64,000 nucleotides of DNA from Neocallimastix lanati (nom. inval.) (lineage: Eukaryota > Neocallimastigomycota > Neocallimastigomycetes > Neocallimastigales > Neocallimastigaceae), in the NCBI GenBank assembly GCA_016946835.1, contig JACVTC010000111.1, positions 242,501-306,500 on the forward strand. The letters are read 5' to 3'. Below, in pieces: positions 56,086 through 64,000 of the stretch. Within the stretch, counting starts at the first letter, position 1; each line of letters starts with the position of its first letter. Position numbers and translations under genes: made by a program. A model generated the notes under the pieces. That model saw nothing but the letters and a program-made list of their open reading frames with translations, ran no database searches and was not told where the DNA came from.

Positions 56086-56265
56086 TATTAAAAAATTTTT
56101 TTTTTTTTTATTTTTCGATGAACATTAAAATAAATAATCTTTCATAACTACTCAATTGGTAGTTATATATATATATATATATATATTTATATTTATACAA
56201 ATCTGTGATTTAATTAATTAAATTACAATAAAATTCTTATATATATATGTTTTTTCTAAATGTAA

Positions 56266-56310
<45 letters not shown>

Positions 56311-57300
56311 ATAACAAAAATAAACTATTTTTTTAATTGTTAATAATATTAATTATTACAAAATTTTTTTTATTTTAAAAATATTTAAAATTATATATAT
56401 ATATATATATATTATTTTTATAAATATTATAATATTTTAAATGAGATAATTTAATTAAAGCTGCTAATATTAAAAATAAAAAATATTATAATAAAGAATA
56501 AATAAATTAAATAATAGCTGTAATAATTATTATTTTTAATAGTCTCAAAATGCATTTATTATAAAACATAATAATAAAATTCATGTTTATTTACAATATA
56601 TATTTACTATAATAAAATAATAATCATATAATTTATTTTTAAAAGTTTCATATAATTAAATTATAAAATAATAATAATAATATTATTATTATTTTTATTA
56701 ATATTCTAGTATTTATTGCAACAATAATTATGTATGATAAATAATATATATTTATAATATTTTATCATGAAATAAGACTCATTAATAAATAATTCAAAAT
56801 AAATAAAAAACTCTTATCTCTATTTTTATATTTATATTTATTTTCTATTATTATAATTTTATTTTCAATTATTATAATTAATATCCAATACAATTATCTA
56901 ATAATGTTAATATTTATAAAAATTGATAGTTACGTATTATTTATAAATAAATATAGATTTATTGATAAAATATGCTTTTTTTTTTTTTTTTTTTTTTTTT
57001 TTTGGGTAGAGTAATATTTTAAATAAACAACCTCTTAATATATGTATTTTATCATCTTTTTTATATAATTTATATTTGAATATACTTTAAAAGTATTAAT
57101 AATTCAAATATTAATGAACTATTATATAAAATTTTTAAATAATATAATACTTATTTAATTATAAATGATATCTTTAACTATTATTAATAATCTTTTTATG
57201 CTATATATTAACAAATTTAAATATTATTTTAATTATATTTTTAGACATTCATTTAAATAATAAATATCTAAAATATTTATTGAATTTGAATAGATCTTGT
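56086..57300. other. AT-only spacer
   Basis: Over 1.2 kb of TA-dinucleotide tracts, poly(T) at about 56976-57003 and unordered AT sequence. I see no gene, RNA or mobile-element feature. Confidence 0.6.
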
Positions 57301-57309
57301 CTGTTCTTT

Positions 57310-57822
57310 CTATTGTGGTTCAATCTTACTTAGAATAATTTCTAATACACTATTCTTCATTGTAGCCTTTATAGAATTCAAAAAGAGCTTTCAAATTTAC
57401 CATAACTACATTCTATTTTTGAATAATATTCCATATTATTTTCTTGTATTGTTTCTTGCTTAGTCATTTCTTTTGTTTTAGTTTATTTATTATCATTGAC
57501 ATTAATATTAATCAATAAAATTAGTATTAGTAATTAATATTTTCATAACTATTGAAATTTTCTTAGTCATCCTTTTTTTCCATTTTCAACTTTCATTATC
57601 CCTAAAATGACCAGTGACAGTTTTTCTTTCACCAAAAATAGTTAAAATACGATCATTATCTGAAAATTCCATTTTAATTTGATTTTTTGGACATACTTGG
57701 TAAAATTAACATGAATATAATAATTCTTTTTATCTTCGCTTAGGTTAATTTTTGGATGAAAATCTACAGTTTTCATACATCACTATCAAAAGCCTTAGAA
57801 ATTTGATTTCTAAAGAATCTAC
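57310..57822 (-). pseudogene. Small heat-shock protein (Hsp20/alpha-crystallin) pseudogene
   Basis: Minus-strand pieces in order match an Hsp20: FFRNQISKAFDSDV, then DFHPKINLSEDKKNYYIHVN (start of the alpha-crystallin domain), QIKMEFSDNDRILTIFGERK (beta strands with the L-T-I-x-G-E-R motif), a degraded AT-rich middle, NNMEYYSKIECSYGKFESSF (the Y-x-x-x-E-x-S-Y-G-x-F motif), and SIKATMKNSVLEIILSKIEP then Q and TAG at 57310 (N-G-V-L-x-I-type strand and C-terminal I-x-P-like tail). Frameshifts and several stops separate them. Hsp20 is an ATP-independent chaperone; this copy is dead. Confidence 0.8.
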
Positions 57823-57824
57823 AG

Positions 57825-57930
57825 GAGTATAGATTGAATAAAATAAAATAAAACAAAATAAAATAAATAGTAGAATATTAAATATAAAGTACAGATTGAA
57901 TAAAATAAAATAAAATAAAATAATATATTA
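57825..57930 (+). repeat. AAAAT minisatellite, fourth location
   Basis: Two core remnants (AGTATAGATTGAATAAAATA; AGTAGAATATTAAATATAAA plus GTACAGATTG) with (AAAAT)n blocks, in the same orientation as 13384-14048. Confidence 0.85.
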
Positions 57931-58189
57931 GTAAGATATTAATATAATATTTTATATCATTTGAACATATTTATTTTATTCTATTTAATATTGTTTTAAA
58001 AAAAATTATAAATATTATATTTTTCCTATTAAATAGGCATTTTTTATTATTAAACTTTTTTTTTTTTTTCAATAACTTAAATATTTTATTCAATTTTTTA
58101 TAATTAAAAATTAATAAAAAAAAAAAATTTTTTTCAAAACTTAATTTAATATTGAAAATAATTAGTTAATTAGTCCCTTTTTTTATTAA

Positions 58190-58460
58190 TTAAAATGTTA
58201 GAAATAAAGTTTAATATTATTAAATAATAAAATAAAATAAAATAAATAATTTAAATATATTTAATATTAGTTTTATATATAATTAATATTAGTATATTAA
58301 TAATAATGTAATAGTATAGCATATAATGTGGCGTATAGCAATAAAAGAAATACGTTTATGTAATGTAATACTATATTATATCTTATATTAATACATGTAC
58401 TTTAATTAAATAATAATAATTTTAATAATATCATTTTTAATATCGTTGTTGTTAAATAAA
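58190..58460 (+). repeat. Degenerate copia-type LTR
   Basis: Starts TGTTAGAAATAAAGTTTAAT, like the LTR at 59372 (TGTTAGAAGTAAAGTTCAAG), and includes AATGTGGCGTATAGCAATAA, comparable to GTGGCGTATAATAAAAAC there. The same CCCTTTTTTTATTAATTAAA flank recurs near 58512, which suggests duplicated fragments. No coding part. Confidence 0.45.
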
Positions 58461-59118
58461 GGAATTATTAAAGAATAAAATTGAAATTGATCAATTGAGT
58501 AATAAAACAAAAGTCCCTTTTTTATTAATTAAATTTTGTATTAATTAAAATGTTATGGTAATTAGAGTTAATATTGGTAAACATTATATATATTAATAAA
58601 ATGATGTCTCATTAATTTAAGTTAAATAAATATAAATATATATATATATTTTTAAATAAAATTCCTTTTTTTTTTTTTCAATGTAAAAAAAACATAATAT
58701 ATTTATTTTTTATGCTTATTTTTGAATTTTTAATAAGGTTATTTAGAATTAAAAAAAAAAAAAAATTATTATATTCTATATTATTGCTAAATATTATATG
58801 TTATACATATTAATATATTTATCAATTAATAAAATTATTTATTGCGTAAAATCATTAACTTGTAATAAATATTATTAATGAGTTTATGATAATATTTTCA
58901 ATTTCCTTTTAAAGTAAAATAATATAATGATTAGCAATATTAAAACTTGTTATAACGATTTAAATAACTCATATTATATAAAAGAAGTATTCGCATGTTT
59001 AATTAAAAAAATTAATATAAGACTCATATTCCTTATTTTATTTGTAAAACATTGAAATTTTAGCTTGAAAAAATGAGTAAATGGAAAGATATTTTTTTAA
59101 ATATTTATAATTTAAGTA

Positions 59119-59167
<49 letters not shown>

Positions 59168-59371
59168 AATCATATTTTTAATGAAACATTTTGAAAAATG
59201 TTGATTTTTTCTATTATAAATAACTTTTTTTTTTTTTTTTTTTTTTTTTTCATTATAAAAATAAAAAATTAAAATTTAACTTCAATTTGTATTCCAAACT
59301 TTGATATTTTGTTCCTTTGTTTTATTTTATATTAATATTAGTATTATTTATTTATATATTTATTATTAAAC
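58461..59371. other. AT-rich spacer with poly(A)/poly(T) runs
   Basis: Poly(A) at about 59120-59163 and poly(T) at about 59227-59250. No gene or element recognised. Confidence 0.55.
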
Positions 59372-59619
59372 TGTTAGAAGTAAAGTTCAAGATAATAAAT
59401 ATTGTATAAAGTTTATTATGATCTATTATAAAATATATATGCATTAAATTTTATGTAATTTAGTGGCGTATAATAAAAACTTAGTATATGTGTATGTATG
59501 TAGTACTTTTTTTAATAATAAAAAAAATATAAGTTTTAATAAAAATAAAATGAAAAGTAAATAAATAAAAATATATATTATAATTTCAACATTAAATTTT
59601 AACAGATTAAGAGTTTCAT
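59372..59619 (+). repeat. 5' LTR and primer site of the decayed copia element
   Basis: 233-bp LTR, TGTTAGAAGTAAAGTTCAAG to TTTTAACA (59604). It is followed by GATTAAGAGTTTCAT (59605-59619), which differs at one position from the tRNA-Lys(CUU) site of the other two elements. Confidence 0.75.
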
Positions 59620-59804
59620 GGACTCATTATTAAGTGTTTAAAAATATAAATAATAAAAGGTGTTATTAATATATATATAACTGTCAGAAAATTAATTATA
59701 AAACATTAAATTGAAAAATTAAATAAAAATTGAAATCTCAATTGAAAATAAAATTAAATATTTTTTGAAATTTAAAATTAAATCTAGTAATTCTTTTTTA
59801 TAAA

Positions 59805-60599
59805 ATGGTAGAAGATAATTCATATATTATAAATTCAGTCACAGTAAAAAGAGCTATGTCAGAAGAATATTATCAAATATGGTCTATGGATATAGAACTA
59901 CTCCTTGAAGAAAAGGAATTGGATGCCTATATCCATGAAAAGAGAATAAAAATTGTTTGCAGACCCGAAAGCAGAATGAAGGATAATAAGAAACTTTGGG
60001 GAACAACTGGTATGTACTTTTGATAAGAGTGTCTCCAAATAAGATATAGTGGGTGACAGAAAAGCTAAATGTCTAATAAGCAGAAATTTAGATGATGAAA
60101 CTAAAAAGAAGATATAGATTTCAGAAACAACTTCTGCTTATAACATTTGAAAATTATTAAAAGACACTTATGTTCTTGGGGAAAAAGAAAGAAAATTAGC
60201 TCTAAAAAGGGAACTAAAGCATTTAAAATACAAGTGAAAGTTTGAATTTTTCATCTCAAACATGAACAATATATTTAATAAATTTAGATATTTAAATTAT
60301 GAAATAAGAGATGATATGAAATGTAACTATTTATTTTAATGTACTCACAACAGACATAGTTCAATCAACACATTTAATTTCCTATAAGGAAGATTGGAAG
60401 AACACCACGAAATATCTTAAAAATATATATATATATATCAAGACTTAATTTCCTTTAGGAAATGAATACAGGAATAAATAGAATAAATTCCTTGAACCGT
60501 AAAGTCAATAAACAAAGAATTAAATGCTATAATTGTGGCAGGATTGGTCATGTTTCATATGAATTTCTCGGGCCAAGAAGAAGTAATAAATATTATAAT
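59805..60599 (+). pseudogene. Copia Gag, decayed
   Basis: Starts MVEDNSYIINSVTVKRAMSE with the copia Gag feature YYQIWSMDIELLLEEKELDA. The frame stops at 60023. Further pieces occur in other frames up to a zinc-knuckle relic CYNCGRIGHVSYEF (about 60527-60568) whose last Cys has become Phe. Confidence 0.75.
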
Positions 60600-60603
60600 A
60601 GAA

Positions 60604-61133
60604 TGATATAAAATGAAATATTCAAACCTTAATTAATATAAAATTAGTTTTTATTATTCAAACATAAATTAATATCATAAATCAAATTTAAATCTAATGA
60701 TTTTACAACAATTTCAATATGTGGCTTGATTTCTATATATTAATTATATTTATAATTAATAATAAATTTTATAGTATAAATCAATGTTTTAATTATATTC
60801 TTATTATTTTATATTTATATTTATATAGTTATTAAATATTTCCTTAAATAATAATTATTAATAGTTTATTCTAATCACAAGAACAATTAATTAAATAGTT
60901 AATTATAACCAAATAACATAAAAATAAAGCATTTCTCTGAATTAAGAGAAGTCGCTGCTGTCGAGTCGTTGTTGTGTAAAAGTTAAGATTAAAAGTTATA
61001 AGAAAGTTGTTAAATAGTTTTTTTAAATATATGTAGTTTTTATATAAAATTAAATAAATAAATAAATAATAAATTAATAAATTTAATAAATAAATTCCAA
61101 CAAAAGTACATCGAACTTTTGAGTTGTATATCA
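60604..61133. mobile_element. Solo LTR, TGATATA family, inserted in copia
   Basis: 530 bp with the same ends (TGATATAAAATG; TTGTATATCA) and interior as 17091-17640. It is flanked by AGAA at 60600-60603 and 61134-61137, a 4-bp target duplication, and interrupts the copia element between Gag and protease. The minus-strand open frame at 60871-61272 crosses its border and is not a gene. Confidence 0.78.
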
Positions 61134-63480
61134 AGAAATAATAAAAATTTTTCGTACAACAAACATGTATACAACAACAAAAATGGGGAACAAAAATTTT
61201 TATAATAAAAATAAACGTAAAAATATTAATAATAAAAAGAAGGCATAATAGTAATAACAATAATAAATACAATAATAATCATGCTGACAATGTGGAAGTT
61301 TCCAGGGGTTCTAACTTCCAAGAAAAGGAAGAGCGCTTCAACGAAATATTTTGATAACACATTATACACAGACTATTACAATAATAATAATAATTAATAC
61401 GAATCTAGTAATACAATAATAAATACAAGCCACAAAATATTTTAAAAGCAGTATAACCAAAACAAAATTTAAGCTATTATACTGCTTAGGAAAACAATGA
61501 AAACAAAAATAATCCAAGCGCCCAAAACATAATAACTTGGGCGCTGGATTCAGGATCTTCTTTTCATATGACTGGTGATAAGAACGCTCTCCAAAACTAT
61601 AAAGAATATCCAACAGATATATTCTTTGCGAATGGAGGAATAGTAAAATCTGAGTATATTGGTAAATACATTGGTAGTATATCAATGGTCAAAAAAAATA
61701 ATATTATATGATGTTCTATATGTTCCTTCTTTCAAGAAAAAATTTACAATCAATAAATCATTTAACCAAAAATGATTACAAAGTTGTATTTTACAAAAAT
61801 AAAGAAAACAATATTAATAGTGCGACTATTTACAACAATAAAAGAAAAAGAATTTATACATCATACACAAATAATTTAAATGCATATAAAATTATAACAA
61901 ATATAAATTCAAACCACATAAACACAAATTTCGATAATACAGTATGCTATAGTTTAGAAAAGGCCTTGGAAGATTCAAATATGAATTCGTGGCACAAAAG
62001 ACTTGGGCATTCAAACATAGATTTAATTATAGAAGAATTTTTAAAAAAAAAAAAATTAATATAGACCATAAATGTAAAGTTTGACTATTCTAGTTCAAAA
62101 TTAAAAAATTTCCCATATTATAAATCAACAAATAAATCCAAAAAGACATTTTAATTTATCCAATATGGATCTAGCATCAGTTTCGGATTATTCAATGTAT
62201 GGGAATAAGTACTTTCTTACAATTCTTGATGACTATTCAAGGTATAGTTGGGAGTAATTTTTATCAAAAATAAAAGTGAAACTTTCAGGGCATTCATTAT
62301 TTGGTATAAAAAAATTTAAAAAATTGTTTTTAATAAAAATATTAAATACATAAAAAACTGATAATAGAACCGAATTTATAAATAAAATTTTTTATGATTA
62401 TTTTGACAATAGCGGTATAATGAAACAAGACAACAGTAACGAATAATCCTCAACAAAATGGAAAAGTTGAGAGATTGCATGGAACATTAATAGCAGATGC
62501 TAATACTATGCTTCCTGATGCAAAATTACACCATAAATTCTGGCAGGACGGGATAACCACAGCAAATTAAATCCACAATAGACTTCCACATAAAGGAAAT
62601 GATAATAAAGTCTCTTATGAAATAATGTATAACAAAAAGGTGGATTACAACAGATTTAAAGTTTTTGGATGCTAGGTAAATTTTTATATTCCTAAACTGT
62701 TCAAAAAAAAAAAAAAAAGAAAATACTATTCATCCAGGAATACTCATAGGATATAATGAAGTTAACCATACAGCTTATAAAATATATGATACTATTTCAA
62801 ATAGAGAGTTAGTGTTATTAAGAGCGGTTATATTTTTTTGAAGATGAACCAGCAAATATTAGTCCTCCATATTCACCACCTACAATGGATAATTTTACTA
62901 TTGATAATGAACCGGATCCAAAAGAAGCGGAACTTCTCAAGGAAATATATACAAATGGTAATAATATTAACATGGATGATCTACCAAATAACAATTTAAT
63001 ATAATAACAACACTCAAAACAATTTAATTCCAAATAATTATTATTATAATTACAATAATGGAATTTATAATTATCCAAATAATAAAATTTCTAAAAATTT
63101 TTATTGGATCTTTACCTACTGTTAATGTGCTATATATATATATTATGGTTATATAAATCCTTATTTAAATCCCCATTTAAATTACCCATTACAAAATTAT
63201 AATATTTTAAATTATAATAATTTAAATTTAAATTATGTAATAATATTTTAAATGATGATAACAATATAATTTTAAATGAAAACAATAATGATTCTAATGT
63301 TGAATTAACTGTAAAAAATGATAATGAAAATGTAAGTACTTATCTTAATAATTATTCTGATAATAAAAATGAAAAGGATAATTCTAAACAAGAAGTATAT
63401 AATTTACGAAATAGAAAAGTTCGTGAAATTAAAAACAATTTAAAAATATATAAACCAAACAAAATAAATAAATAAAGATA
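61134..63480 (+). pseudogene. Copia protease and integrase, decayed
   Basis: Plus-strand pieces in several frames: protease WALDSGSSFHMTGDKNALQN (about 61537); pre-integrase MNSWHKRLGHSNIDLIIEEF (about 61980-62040); integrase core MDLASVSDYSMYGNKYFLTI then LDDYSRYSWE (about 62165-62255), NNPQQNGKVERLHGTLIADA (about 62440) with the Glu of the DDE triad, and FKVFGC; then HPGILIGYNEVNHTAYKIYD and an Asn-rich linker. Many stops and frame changes. The catalytic Asp in LDSGS is still present. Confidence 0.8.
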
Positions 63481-64000
63481 AATATAAAATTAAAAGAGAT
63501 AATAATTATTGTTAGTCATAGAAACAATGAAAATAATACAAAATTGAATAGTAAATTTCATTTACACTCTAAAGAATTACAGGAATTATATAACAGTAAA
63601 ATATCAATTTCGAATAATAAATGGGAGTCGATTAATTAATGACTATAAAACACCAGTGAAGAATATTCAAATGTGGAGAGACATGATATATCACCTAACA
63701 ATGAAATAAAAGATAGCACAAGCAATGTTGAAACAGACAAACAATATCTTGAAATTGAAAAACAATAAGAATAGGAAAACACTGAAAAATAAGAAAAATA
63801 ATTTGAAGAAGAAATTAAACAACAATAACAAGGAGACAACTGATAAACAAAACGAGTAAAAACAAAGAAAAACCAGTTGAGAGGTAAAATTTACATTAAA
63901 CAAAACAAAAGAAATAAAAATAAAGTAAATCTGACTAAAGAAAATGTTGAAATTACAAATTCAAAAAAAAAAAAAATTGAAATGAAAGTTGAAACTGAAA
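63481..64000 (+). pseudogene. Probable copia linker remnant at the window end
   Basis: Low-complexity Asn/Lys/Glu-coding plus-strand sequence with stops (for example HDISPNNEIKDSTSNVETDK), resembling the hydrophilic stretch between copia integrase and RT. No domain recognised. The window ends here. Confidence 0.4.

Larger units (their letters stand above)
59372..64000 (+). mobile_element. Decayed Ty1/copia element, continues past the window
   Basis: 5' LTR 59372-59604, a tRNA-Lys(CUU)-type primer site, then Gag, protease, integrase and linker remnants on the plus strand, all broken. It is interrupted by a solo LTR (60604-61133). RT and RNase H are not seen before the window end. It belongs to the same broad group as the 19956-54364 element (same LTR start and primer site) but is clearly a different family. 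Confidence 0.82.

Overview
The window is very AT-rich nuclear DNA full of homopolymers, (AAT)n/(AAAT)n tracts and AAAAT-based minisatellites. It most likely comes from an anaerobic gut fungus (Neocallimastigomycota). The main evidence is a secreted family 6 glycoside hydrolase carrying two N-terminal fungal dockerins (9146-10579, minus strand), an arrangement characteristic of that phylum, plus the 3' part of a fungal homocitrate synthase gene with an AT-rich GT-AG intron (1-852). These are the only two clearly functional host genes. A broken small heat-shock protein gene (57310-57822) is a third, dead one. Almost everything else is mobile DNA.

Layout. 1-852 homocitrate synthase. 1786-3440 overlapping LINE reverse-transcriptase scraps. 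3832-5862 a non-coding LTR element embedded in AAT repeats. 7205-7443 a structured, GC-richer island. 7898-8103 a LINE tail. 9146-10579 the GH6 gene, which lacks several catalytic residues. 10786-15227 a Mutator-like transposon with long terminal inverted repeats, a decayed transposase and internal minisatellites. 15285-19920 LTR debris, a solo LTR and tandem repeats.

19956-54364 is a single old Ty1/copia element (minus strand, TSD ATATT) split by a nest of later insertions. Inside it lie an intact Ty3 chromovirus E1 (20927-28153, plus strand, TSD AGTAG); a solo LTR (30535-30940, TSD GGTAG); a decayed chromovirus E2 (31159-46212, minus, TSD ATTAT), whose own LTR is split by an intact Ty3 element E3 (37258-46202, minus, TSD ATTC); and a nearly intact Ty3 element E4 (46258-53259, minus, TSD GTATT). 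Removing them leaves a copia element of about 4.7 kb. Visible LTR divergence follows the nesting order: copia is oldest, then E2, then E4, while E1 and E3 are youngest.

The retroelements show several readable mechanisms. E1, E2 and E4 lack a tRNA-type primer site; instead about 11 nt at the LTR/internal boundary is complementary to a site about 40-46 nt downstream of a TATA box in the same LTR, which is the Tf1 type of self-priming. E3 has an ordinary TGG-type primer site. The copia-like elements carry a site complementary to the anticodon region of tRNA-Lys(CUU). E3 and E4 separate gag from pol by -1 frameshift signals (heptamer, spacer, hairpin), whereas E1 and E2 fuse gag and pol in one frame. 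The E3 leader holds five covarying hairpins, and the E1 and E2 LTRs hold tRNA-like A-box/B-box modules.

54365-64000 is more transposon debris: a minus-strand relic of the non-coding LTR element, the heat-shock pseudogene, and a decayed plus-strand copia element (59372 to the window end) split by another solo LTR (60604-61133).
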